Assembly (NCBI RefSeq): GCF_018406605.1
Contig: NZ_AP024545.1
Span: 248,001-312,000 of the forward strand
Direction: 5' to 3'
Length of the DNA stretch: 64,000 nt
From: Noviluteimonas caseinilytica
GTDB taxonomy: Bacteria > Pseudomonadota > Gammaproteobacteria > Xanthomonadales > Xanthomonadaceae
The notes under the pieces are model-generated. The model was not told the DNA's origin and searched no databases. It worked only from the letters and a program-made list of their open reading frames with translations. The position numbers were made by a program, and so were the translations under genes. The first letter of the stretch is position 1, and each line of letters begins with the position of its first letter. This document shows, piece by piece, positions 34,302 through 42,124 of the stretch.

Positions 34302-34328
34302 CGTCGTCTCCGCGAAGGCGGGGAGCCA
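34302..34328 (+). repeat. Dispersed GC-rich repeat, left copy
   Basis: CGTCGTCTCCGCGAAGGCGG followed by GGAGCCA. This resembles the CGTCnTCCCCGCGnAGGCGGGGAnCCA repeats common between genes in Xanthomonadaceae. Confidence 0.7.
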
Positions 34329-34773
34329 TGGTTTGCTGCAGAAGCCCGCCTGGGGTGAAGAGCGCGTCGCCCGAACCCGCGGCGTGGTAAGAATTTCTCG
34401 CCGACGTGGCGGCGAAAATTCTCACCCCACCACGGGCTGGGGCATCACCTTGCGCGCCTTTTCGATCAAGGGGCAGACCGCAAGTTGAGTTCGCTGGCGT
34501 GCGTGTGACGCACGCGCAACCCAATCATTGCTTTCGCGGCAATCAAGAGCGCGGTGCCGCGGCTTTGCTGCCTAATGTGTGGAAGGCACAGACTTGGACA
34601 GGCGCCCCGCCTGCCAGAGAGCAGTGAGGCATTTCAGATGCGAGGGCTCGAGGTGGGCGGCGCGCCGTCCATCCGGAGAAGATGTGTTCGCCAGCGGCCA
34701 TCCGAAGCGGTGCACGGGTCTACGCAGGCGTGTTGGCGAAAACAAAACCGCGACGAGATCCGACGCGTCACGT

Positions 34774-34822
34774 CGCACAGTCTTTTCTGCCGCGTTGCTC
34801 TTGCGGCAGAAAAGACTGTGCG
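34774..34822. repeat. Perfect 20-bp inverted repeat with 9-base loop
   Basis: Left arm CGCACAGTCTTTTCTGCCGC (34774-34793), loop GTTGCTCTT, right arm its exact complement (34803-34822). No T run follows on either strand. A perfect stem of this length is rare by chance in intergenic DNA. Confidence 0.9.
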
Positions 34823-34846
34823 ATGGGGCGTGGCGGAGCGCCCCTC

Positions 34847-34875
34847 TGGGTGTCCCCGCCTCCGCGGGGACGACG
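34847..34875 (-). repeat. Dispersed GC-rich repeat, right copy (inverted)
   Basis: Read on the minus strand: CGTCGTCCCCGCGGAGGCGG then GGACACCCA, which matches the left copy at 34302 with few changes and in opposite orientation. Confidence 0.7.
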
Positions 34876-34918
34876 CAGGCAACCAGTGAATCCCTGCTTC
34901 AGCAATCACGACGCAGCG

Positions 34919-37003
34919 TCACCGCGCTCCAACGCCGACGAAGTCGCTGCCGGTCAACAGCAGGTTCTTCTTCACGTACCCCCGCAGCGCGCGCCCCGGC
35001 GGATCCGGCGGTGCGCCACCCAGGCGCTGGTGCAGCATGCGTTCCATCAGGAACAGGTAGGCCTCGCGCGTGCGCGGATCCTCGAGGCGATGGCGTGCAT
35101 CCGGATCGACGAACAGGCTCACGTCCTTGTCCAGCGACCGCAGCGCGGCCGCGTAGTGCGTCACGCTGCGGATCGGCACGCGTTCGTCGTCGCCGCCCGC
35201 CAGCAACAACACCGGGCGCTGCACGCGCGACGCGTTCGCGATCGGCGACTGCACGCGCAGGCGCGTCAGTACGTTGTTGTCCTCCGGATCCAGGTCGAGC
35301 AGGCGCATGCTCGTCGCCATCGGGATGCCGCGCGCCATCTGGTCCACGCTGCGCGAATACCAGCGCAGCACCCAGCCCAGGTCCGCCGGCGGCACGGCCG
35401 CGATGCCCACCTTGAACAGGTCGGGCTGGAACGTGATCCCCTGCAGCGTCGAATACCCGCCGAACGACACGCCGGTGATGCCGACGCGGTCCGCATCGCC
35501 GATCCCGTGCGCGAGCAGCCAGCGCACGCCATCGACGATGTCCTGCTGCACGCGACCGTTGCCGAAGTCGCCCTTCCCCGCGCGCATGTACGCGCGGCCA
35601 AAACCTACCGAGCCGCGGAAGTTCGGCTCGAATACGATGTAGCCGCGATTCGTGAGCAGCTGGGCGACGCCGTTGAACTCCGGCCGCATCGCCGCGAACG
35701 GACCGCCGTGCACGTTGGCCAGCAGCGGCGCGTGCGCGGGATCCACGCCGGGCGGGAGCATCAGGAAGCCGTGGATCGGCATGCCGTCGGAGGCGCGATA
35801 GGTGAAGGCGAGTTTCCGCGCCATCGCCGCCTCCGGCAGCCGCGGCACGACCTGGCCGCGATAGCGATACGTATCGCTCGCAAGGAACGCACGCGACGTC
35901 CCGCGCACGGGATCGAACACGAACAGGCGCTCGCCCTTCATCGTCGCCGCGCGGTCGTGCACGAGCCACGCGGTGGTGCCGGCTTCGATGCGCAGGTTGC
36001 GGCCGGGGAATTGCGCTTGCAGCGCGGTGATGGCCGTGCGCCATTGGGGCGCGATGGCATGGTTCGTCGCCTCGGTGGCGCGATAGCTCGCGATGATCGG
36101 CGCGCGCGTGGCGGGATCGAGCACGACATCGGCGAGGTCCGCAACGCCGCGCGGATCCTCGTGCACGGTGCGCAACTTGTCGTCCGCGCCCAGCCATGCG
36201 ACGCGCAGGCGATCGCTGCCGATATCCGTGCGCAGCAGGGCCTCATTCCCATCCGCACTCGCCGACAACAGCCCGCACCGCGTCAGCGCCGTGCAGCGCA
36301 AGGCCGGCACCCATCGTGTCCCGCGCTTGCGCAGCACCGTGTATCCATCGCCCTCCACGATGGACACGAACGCCAACCGCCCGCGCCCGTCGATCGCAAA
36401 ATCGGACACCTGCTTCGCATTCGCGTGCAACAGCGTCTCGCGCCCGGCCGCATCCACGCGGAACAGGCGCCATTGCTTGGCGAGCCGCGACGCACGCGGC
36501 GGACTCTCCAGCACGATCGCCGCCGCGGGCAGCACCGGATCCACCGCTTCGAACGTGCGCTCCCAACGCCCGCCGAGTTTCGCGATCGCGCGCGACCCCG
36601 CCTGCCCCGCCATCGCCACCGCGAACAGCTGCCGCGGCGACGCCAGGAACACCCAGCGTCCGTCGTGCGACCACGACAGCGACGTCGCCTCGGTCTGCGC
36701 GAGCACGCGCACCGGCGCGCCGCCCGACGTCGGCGCGCGCCACACGCTGCGCACCTTGCCGTCGTCGCGCAACACGGCGACTTGCTTGCCATCGGGCGAC
36801 AGCCAACCACCGGCCAGCGTGGGCCGCGACAGGAACGCACCGCGTTCGAACCGCGGCGCCGTCGGCCGCGCGCTTTCGGTCTTCGCGAAGGCGCGCACCA
36901 GCGCCGCATCGTCGGTCGCCGCGCGTGCCGTCGCCGGCAGCAGCGCGCAGAGCGCGAGGGCGCACGAGGCCAGCGCACCCCGGATGGAAGGGAACGTCGT
37001 CAT
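34919..37003 (-). CDS. S9 family peptidase (prolyl oligopeptidase type), exported
   Basis: 694 residues from the ATG at 37003, with AGGA 8 bases upstream. Signal peptide about 1-27 (SCALALCALLPATARA). A beta-propeller-like N-terminal domain includes LSPDGKQVAVLRDDGKV and WSHDGRWVFLA. The C-terminal alpha/beta-hydrolase has the nucleophile in ITGVSFGGYSTLQ, the Asp in LAGGDDERVPI and the His in DARHRLED. Such enzymes cut short peptides or blocked N-termini in the periplasm. It lies 28 bases after the ABC permease gene on the same strand, as last gene of a GntR-ABC operon. Confidence 0.9.
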   Translation of the reverse strand: MTTFPSIRGALASCALALCALLPATARAATDDAALVRAFAKTESARPTAPRFERGAFLSRPTLAGGWLSPDGKQVAVLRDDGKVRSVWRAPTSGGAPVRVLAQTEATSLSWSHDGRWVFLASPRQLFAVAMAGQAGSRAIAKLGGRWERTFEAVDPVLPAAAIVLESPPRASRLAKQWRLFRVDAAGRETLLHANAKQVSDFAIDGRGRLAFVSIVEGDGYTVLRKRGTRWVPALRCTALTRCGLLSASADGNEALLRTDIGSDRLRVAWLGADDKLRTVHEDPRGVADLADVVLDPATRAPIIASYRATEATNHAIAPQWRTAITALQAQFPGRNLRIEAGTTAWLVHDRAATMKGERLFVFDPVRGTSRAFLASDTYRYRGQVVPRLPEAAMARKLAFTYRASDGMPIHGFLMLPPGVDPAHAPLLANVHGGPFAAMRPEFNGVAQLLTNRGYIVFEPNFRGSVGFGRAYMRAGKGDFGNGRVQQDIVDGVRWLLAHGIGDADRVGITGVSFGGYSTLQGITFQPDLFKVGIAAVPPADLGWVLRWYSRSVDQMARGIPMATSMRLLDLDPEDNNVLTRLRVQSPIANASRVQRPVLLLAGGDDERVPIRSVTHYAAALRSLDKDVSLFVDPDARHRLEDPRTREAYLFLMERMLHQRLGGAPPDPPGRALRGYVKKNLLLTGSDFVGVGAR

Positions 37004-37030
37004 GGGGAATTCCTGCAATGAAGGGCGCGC

Positions 37031-38848
37031 TTACGCGAGCGCCGGTTGCGTGAGCGGAGCCTCGTCCAGCGTTTCGCGCGGCGGATACAGGAGCCACAGC
37101 GCCAGCACCGCCGGCACGCCGAGCACGGCGCACGCGATCACCCACGCGGCCTTCGCTGCCTTCGACAGCGCCAGGCGCCGCACGCGCCACGCGGCCAGCA
37201 ACGCGGAGAGCGCGAGCAAAACGAGCGCGGTCAGTTGCGCGCCGCGCGGCACCGGCGGCGTCGCCTTGTCGGTGGCGGGCGTCGGACCGGACAGCGCGCG
37301 CTTCGCCGCGCGCTGCGCGTTGTAGAGCAACGGCGAGGGATACCAGTTCTGGAAACGCCAGGCGACCGGATAGTCGAAGCGCAGCACGCGGCGCCCGACA
37401 TCGGTGACCCTCCCCTCGTCCGTCACGCGCAGCATCTGCTGGAACGGCGCGGTGCCTTCGGCGTTGTACGACGAGCGCGCGTCGAGCACCGAGATCAGGT
37501 AACCGTCGAGCAGTTCCATGATGTCGATGCGCTGCACGTCGCCCATCTTGCCCGGCACCGGCACGCGCAGCCGCGGCTGCAGCATCGCGTCGTCGTCGGC
37601 CAGCGCGCGCGCATCGTAGAAGTACAGCGCGCGGTCGCTGAGCAAGGCGATGTCGTCGCCGACGGTCGCATAGCCGGTGAGGGTCTCGCCCTTCGGCAAG
37701 GTGGCGCGCGGCAGCACCAGGCCCGCATCGGGATCGAACTGGTACACGGTGCTCGCGTTGACCAGCACGCCATCGGGGCCCGGCATCGTCGGCGACGGGA
37801 ACGGATGGTCGCCGTCCACGCCCATCGTGCCCGCGCTACGGCCATCGACCAGGCTGTAGCCCTGGAAGCGCATCGTGTCGTGGCTGAAGACCCAGCGCAC
37901 GCGGCGCTCGTCGTCGTCGAATTCCATCGGCACGACGTTCGTCAATTCATTGCGCACGGGCATGCTGGTCATGCCGGGGCCGATCTGGAAGATCTCCGAG
38001 ATCCCCGCCTGTTCGCGCCACAAGCGCGCTTCCGGATCGCGCGCATCGCGCAACCCCATCGCCATCAGCGCCTTGCCTTCGGCGACTTCCGATTCCTTCT
38101 CGCCGCCCGCGTACGGCACGGCCATGTTGTTGGGATGCGAGCCCTGCGCGATCCACACCGCTTCCACGCCGAAGCCCAGCAGCACCAGCGCGAAGAACAT
38201 CGAGAACATCAGCACGCCCGACGCCAGCACCGTGCCCGCCACGCCGCGCGGCGGCTGCCCGAGGTCCGGCCTGAACGCCACCAGCACCAGCGCGGCGAGC
38301 AACGCGAGCGACAGGCCCTGCACCGCCAGCGCGCCGAAGCCGGTCGCCTGCGACAGCGCGAGGAACAACAACACCGCGGCCGCCGCGAATCCGTAGCGCT
38401 TGTTGGCAAGCATCGCGTACGCGCCGGCGAGGTAGCCGCAGCACGCGAGCAACCAGCCCGACAGGCACAGGAACCAGTGGCGCATGTCGACCACGCGCGC
38501 CGTCAACGTGTCCTGCCACACGCCGATCACCAGCGTCGGCAACAGCACGCCGACGGCGAGGATCACCGCACCCGCCGCGCACAACGCCGCGGCGACCTGC
38601 CACGGCGGCATCGGGCGATGCAGCAGGTTGAGCCACGTGTTCGGGCGTCGATAGCCGCCCATCTGGTAGAGGCCCAGCAACAATCCCGTCGCGCCGTACA
38701 CCGCGCCGACGGCCTGGTAGACGGTCAGCGGTTGCTGCGCCAGGTCCACCACGCGCGTCAAAAAGCCCAGCCACACCACGTGCACCGCCGCGTAGCCCAG
38801 CGCCCACGGGCGGAAGCGCAGCAGTTCGGCCTTGAGCAGATCCCACAT
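37031..38848 (-). CDS. ABC-2 type transporter permease
   Basis: 605 residues from the ATG at 38848, preceded by GAGGAAT. The N-terminal half has about six hydrophobic helices up to residue 255 (ALGYAAVHVVWLGFL, AALCAAGAVILAVGVLLP, FAAAAVLLFLALSQATGFG, VLASGVLMFSMFFALVLLG). A large extracytoplasmic domain of about 270 residues follows, then a last helix (LTALVLLALSALLAAWRV) and another hydrophobic pair near the end. It pairs with the adjacent ATPase. The big periplasmic domain is unlike simple drug exporters; the cargo is unknown. Confidence 0.78.
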   Translation of the reverse strand: MWDLLKAELLRFRPWALGYAAVHVVWLGFLTRVVDLAQQPLTVYQAVGAVYGATGLLLGLYQMGGYRRPNTWLNLLHRPMPPWQVAAALCAAGAVILAVGVLLPTLVIGVWQDTLTARVVDMRHWFLCLSGWLLACCGYLAGAYAMLANKRYGFAAAAVLLFLALSQATGFGALAVQGLSLALLAALVLVAFRPDLGQPPRGVAGTVLASGVLMFSMFFALVLLGFGVEAVWIAQGSHPNNMAVPYAGGEKESEVAEGKALMAMGLRDARDPEARLWREQAGISEIFQIGPGMTSMPVRNELTNVVPMEFDDDERRVRWVFSHDTMRFQGYSLVDGRSAGTMGVDGDHPFPSPTMPGPDGVLVNASTVYQFDPDAGLVLPRATLPKGETLTGYATVGDDIALLSDRALYFYDARALADDDAMLQPRLRVPVPGKMGDVQRIDIMELLDGYLISVLDARSSYNAEGTAPFQQMLRVTDEGRVTDVGRRVLRFDYPVAWRFQNWYPSPLLYNAQRAAKRALSGPTPATDKATPPVPRGAQLTALVLLALSALLAAWRVRRLALSKAAKAAWVIACAVLGVPAVLALWLLYPPRETLDEAPLTQPALA

Positions 38849-38879
38849 CGTCGTATTCCTCGAGAAATCGTGCGCGCGA

Positions 38880-39800
38880 TCAGGCCGTGGGCGCCGCGTG
38901 GTTCTTCGCCAGGAAGCCATTGACCGCGCGGTCCAGGCTCACGGGCATGCTCTGCACCGAGCGCGCGCCGCTGGCGCGCAGGAATTCGGCGAAGTCGTCG
39001 TCCTGGTCCAGCACCAGGTAGTGGTGCAGGCCATCCAGGCGTTGCAGTTGCAGCAGGCCCGGCACCAGGCTCGGATCGGGTCCCTTGAACGGGATGTCGG
39101 CCACCCAGTGCGTGACGCGCGCGCAGAATTCATCCGGCGCCGACATGTGCATCAACCTGCCGCGTTCCAGGATCACCAGGTTGTCGGCGACGCGTTCGAT
39201 CTCTTCCATCTGGTGCGAGCAGTAGATGACCGTGCACGCATCGGCGGCGTTGCTGTACATCAGCGATTCGAGGAACGCGCGCTTGGCGACGACGTCCAGG
39301 CCGAGCGTGGGTTCGTCGAGCACCAGCAGCTCCGGCCCCTGCGCCAGTGCGAGCGCGAGGTTGAAGCCCGCGCGTTCGCCGCGCGAGAGCTGCGCGATCT
39401 TCTGTTCCGGCAGCACGTGGTAGTGGCCGAGCACCTGCTGGAACGCGTCTTCGTTCCAGCGCGGGTACTGGCGGCGATGCATCGCGGTCACCGCGTTCAC
39501 GCGCATCCAGGTCGGCAGCGTGTGCTCTTCGTTGACGAAGCCGATGCGGCCGCGATCCTCCGGCGTGAGCCGTTGCGAATCGCGCCCTAGGATGCGCGCG
39601 CTGCCCGCGGTCGGCGGCAGGAAGCCGAGGAGGATGCGGAACAACGTGGACTTGCCTGCGCCGTTCGCGCCGACCACCGCGTGGATGCGGCCGCGCGGGA
39701 TCTTCAGGTCGAGGTGATCCAGGGCGAGCTTGCGGCCGTAGCGCTTGCTCAGCGCCTGCGTCTCGATGACGTAATCGTCGTGCATGGAATGCGTGCTCAT
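38880..39800 (-). CDS. ABC transporter ATP-binding protein
   Basis: 306 residues. Walker A GANGAGKSTLFRILLG about 44, Q-loop region GRIGFVNEEHTLP, signature LSRGERAGFNLALALAQ about 140, Walker B LLVLDEPTLGLD and a switch His in VIYCSHQMEEIER. The C-terminal 90 residues form an accessory domain. It starts 3 bases after the GntR gene stop and lies 31 bases from the permease, the YtrA-YtrB-type arrangement in which a GntR repressor controls a membrane-stress ABC system. Confidence 0.92.
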   Translation of the reverse strand: MSTHSMHDDYVIETQALSKRYGRKLALDHLDLKIPRGRIHAVVGANGAGKSTLFRILLGFLPPTAGSARILGRDSQRLTPEDRGRIGFVNEEHTLPTWMRVNAVTAMHRRQYPRWNEDAFQQVLGHYHVLPEQKIAQLSRGERAGFNLALALAQGPELLVLDEPTLGLDVVAKRAFLESLMYSNAADACTVIYCSHQMEEIERVADNLVILERGRLMHMSAPDEFCARVTHWVADIPFKGPDPSLVPGLLQLQRLDGLHHYLVLDQDDDFAEFLRASGARSVQSMPVSLDRAVNGFLAKNHAAPTA

Positions 39801-39803
39801 GGC

Positions 39804-40214
39804 TCAGGCGGACTTGCGGGGCGCAAGCGCGAGAAATTCGTGGTGGAGGCGCGCCTGCACCTCGTCAGGCGCGAAGTCGAGCGCGATGACGTCGTGCAGG
39901 AGCCGCTGGATGGCTTCGTCGAGGCGGCGCGACCGCTCGGTGTCGCTCAGGCGCTGGCGCGGCGTGGCTACGTACAGCCCGAGACCCTGGCGCGATTCCA
40001 CCCACCCTTCGGTGGTCAGCTCGGCGTAGGCCTTCGCGACGGTGTTCGGATTGACCGTGAGCTGCTGCGCCAGGCCCCGCACGCTGGGGAGCTGGTCGCC
40101 GGGGGCGAGCTCGGCGGTGGCGATCTTCATGCGGACCGCGTCGACGATCTGCTTGCTGATGGGCCGCGGGTCGCCGGTGGCGATCTGCAGCATCAAGGCC
40201 TGGGTGCGGGGCAT
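39804..40214 (-). CDS. GntR family regulator (YtrA subfamily)
   Basis: 136 residues from the ATG at 40214 with AGGA upstream. The winged helix occupies about 8-75 (PISKQIVDAVRMKIATAELA, LPSVRGLAQQLTVNPNTVAKAY, GWVESRQGLGLYVA). Only a short helical tail of about 50 residues follows, with no large ligand domain. This is the hallmark of the YtrA subgroup, which represses its own operon with ABC genes. An inverted repeat over its promoter fits autoregulation. Confidence 0.9.
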   Translation of the reverse strand: MPRTQALMLQIATGDPRPISKQIVDAVRMKIATAELAPGDQLPSVRGLAQQLTVNPNTVAKAYAELTTEGWVESRQGLGLYVATPRQRLSDTERSRRLDEAIQRLLHDVIALDFAPDEVQARLHHEFLALAPRKSA

Positions 40215-40236
40215 GGGCTGTCCTGTGTGTACCAGC

Positions 40237-40281
40237 TGTACTGTGATGATTAGTACAGTCCGCACACCCCTGCCCTGTCAA
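40237..40281 (-). promoter_or_regulatory. GntR operon promoter with overlapping operator
   Basis: Minus strand: TTGACA (-35, 40281-40276), 18-base spacer, TGTACT (-10, 40257-40252). The -10 is one arm of the inverted repeat TGTACT-n9-AGTACA (40257-40237), so a dimer bound there would block RNA polymerase. The start codon of the GntR gene lies 23 bases beyond the operator. Confidence 0.72.
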
Positions 40282-40406
40282 GCGCCGGAAGGGCCGGCCC
40301 CGACGAACGGCAAGCCCCGGGATTTCCTGGCAAAAGCCGGATTGCGTCATCCGCCCGACACGGGCGCGACACGGGCCAGTCATCGCAAGCGGCCAGCCTG
40401 CCGCCC

Positions 40407-41549
40407 ATGCGCTATGCCCTCGTCACCGAGACCTACCCGCCCGAAATCAACGGCGTCGCGCTGACCGTCGAAGGCCTCGTCGTCGGATTGCGCGGGCGCG
40501 GGCATTCGGTGGAAGTGGTGCGGCCGCGCCAGGCCGCCGACGCCAGGCGCGAAGACGACACGGTGCTCGTGCGCGGCTTTCCCTTGCCGCGCTATCCGGG
40601 CTTGCGCTTCGGCGCGCCCGCGCTGCGCACGCTCGCCGCGCATTGGCGCATGCAGCGTCCGGATGCGATCTACATCGCCACCGAAGGCCCGCTCGGCTGG
40701 GCCGCGCGCCGCGTGGCGCGACGCCTGCGCATCGCGGTCGCCACCGGCTTCCACACGCGCTTCGATCGCTACATGCGCGATTACGGCGCAGGCTGGCTCG
40801 AGCCGCTCGCGCTGGCCTGGATGCGGCGCTTCCACAACGCGGGCGATGCGACGATCGTGGCGACACGCGAATTGCGCGACTTCCTCGCGCATGCGCGCTT
40901 CACCAACCCCGTGTGCGTGGCGCGCGCGGTGGACGGCGCGCTGTTCCATCCCGGCAAGCGCGACCGCGAACTGCGCGCGCAATGGGGCGCGATCGACGGC
41001 ACGCTGGTCGCGATCCACGTCGGGCGCATCGCGGCGGAAAAGAACCTCGCGCTGGCGATCGATGCGTTCCGCACGCTGCAGGCCTTGCGCCCCGATGCGC
41101 GCTGCGTGTTCGTCGGCGACGGGCCGATGCGCGAGCCCTTGCAGCGTGCGTATCCCGACTTCGTGTTCTGCGGCGTGCAGCGCGGGGAAGCGCTCGCGCG
41201 CCACTTCGCCAGCGGCGACCTGTTCCTGTTCCCGAGCCGCAGCGAAACCTTCGGCAACGTCGTGCTCGAGGCGCTCGCCAGCGGCGTGCCGACGGTCGCC
41301 TTCGACTACGGCGCCGCGCGCGAACACGTGCGCGAAGGTGGCGTCCTCGCCCCCGACGGCGATGCCGCCGGGTTCATCGCCGCGGCCCTGCGCCTGGGCT
41401 GCGACACCACTGCCCTGCACCACGCGCGCAATGCGGCGCGCAACGCGGTCGCGCACTTGCATCCCGAGCGCGTCGCCGCCGAATTCGATGCCTTGCTGCA
41501 GGGCCTCGCCCTCGAAAGGAGCCGACATGCGACCGCTGCCGTGGCCTGA
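40407..41549 (+). CDS. Glycosyltransferase family 4 (mannosyltransferase-like)
   Basis: 380 residues. N-terminal domain opens YALVTETYPPEINGVALTVEGL, the start seen in DgpA/MgtA-type lipid mannosyl- and glucosyltransferases. The donor domain has HVGRIAAEKNLALAIDAF at about 213 and the EX7E site within SRSETFGNVVLEALASGVP at about 280. GT4 enzymes transfer sugars with retention from nucleotide donors to lipids. It overlaps the PAP2 gene by 23 bases, which suggests they act on one glycolipid or lipid-phosphate pathway. The acceptor is unknown. Confidence 0.85.
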   Translation: MRYALVTETYPPEINGVALTVEGLVVGLRGRGHSVEVVRPRQAADARREDDTVLVRGFPLPRYPGLRFGAPALRTLAAHWRMQRPDAIYIATEGPLGWAARRVARRLRIAVATGFHTRFDRYMRDYGAGWLEPLALAWMRRFHNAGDATIVATRELRDFLAHARFTNPVCVARAVDGALFHPGKRDRELRAQWGAIDGTLVAIHVGRIAAEKNLALAIDAFRTLQALRPDARCVFVGDGPMREPLQRAYPDFVFCGVQRGEALARHFASGDLFLFPSRSETFGNVVLEALASGVPTVAFDYGAAREHVREGGVLAPDGDAAGFIAAALRLGCDTTALHHARNAARNAVAHLHPERVAAEFDALLQGLALERSRHATAAVA

Positions 41550-42069
41550 ACGCTCGCGCGACACCCAGTGGTGCCTGCGCGCCAACAACGTGTGCGCCAA
41601 CAAGCTGGCGAGGATCGTCTTCTCCGGCATCAGTCGCCTGGGCGACGGCATCGCCTGGTACGTGCTGATGGGCGCGATGGTGGTGTTCGATGGACGCGCG
41701 GGCCTGTTCGCGGCCGCGCATCTTGCGGTGACCGGCGCGATCGCGCTGGCGATGTATTCGGTGCTGAAGCGATGGACGCGGCGACCGCGTCCGTTCGCGA
41801 GCGATCGGCGCATCCGGGCGTGGGTGGCGCCGCTCGACGAGTTCAGTTTCCCGTCGGGCCACACGCTGCATGCGGTCGCGTTCACGCTGGTGGCGCTGGC
41901 GCATTACCCGATGCTGGCATGGGTGCTGGTGCCGTTCGCCGCGAGCGTGGGCGTGTCGCGTGTCGTGCTCGGGTTGCACTACCCGAGCGACGTGCTGGCG
42001 GCGACGGCGATCGGGAGTGCGCTGGCGTCGGTGTCGTTGTGGGTGGTGCCGGGGGCGACGTTGTTCTGA
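41527..42069 (+). CDS. PAP2-family membrane phosphatase
   Basis: 180 residues with about four helices. The three phosphatase motifs are present: KRWTRRPRP at about 78, the PSGHTLHA motif at about 106 and SRVVLGLHYPSD at about 145. Members dephosphorylate lipid phosphates such as phosphatidic acid, phosphatidylglycerophosphate or undecaprenyl pyrophosphate in the inner membrane. The start lies inside the preceding glycosyltransferase gene with GGAG 6 bases upstream, so translation is coupled. Confidence 0.88.
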   Translation: MRPLPWPERSRDTQWCLRANNVCANKLARIVFSGISRLGDGIAWYVLMGAMVVFDGRAGLFAAAHLAVTGAIALAMYSVLKRWTRRPRPFASDRRIRAWVAPLDEFSFPSGHTLHAVAFTLVALAHYPMLAWVLVPFAASVGVSRVVLGLHYPSDVLAATAIGSALASVSLWVVPGATLF

Positions 42070-42087
42070 GAGGCGCCCCCTCCCCAA

Positions 42088-42113
42088 CCCTCCCCTGCTG
42101 GCGCAGGGGAGGG
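42088..42113. terminator. Hairpin between convergent PAP2 and creD genes
   Basis: Perfect 11-bp arms CCCTCCCCTGC / GCAGGGGAGGG with a tggc loop. No T run follows, so it is a terminator only by position and strength. Confidence 0.5.
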
Positions 42114-42124
42114 AGCAGAACTTG

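Larger units (their letters stand above)
34298..34918. other. Repeat- and hairpin-rich spacer between ppx and the S9 peptidase gene
   Basis: 620 bases without a convincing gene. It starts and ends with inverted copies of a GC-rich dispersed repeat, and holds a perfect 20-bp stem (34774-34822). Other inverted repeats lie near 34390-34425 (GAATTT... AAAATTC) and 34497-34515 (GCGTGCGT-gtg-ACGCACGC). Open frames here run across the repeats and have no ribosome sites. It may carry terminators for both convergent transcripts. Confidence 0.6.

Noticed and set aside
34554..34889. Plus-strand frame in the ppx-peptidase spacer
   Set aside because: It runs through the 20-bp hairpin and the dispersed repeat and has no ribosome site or recognisable protein features.
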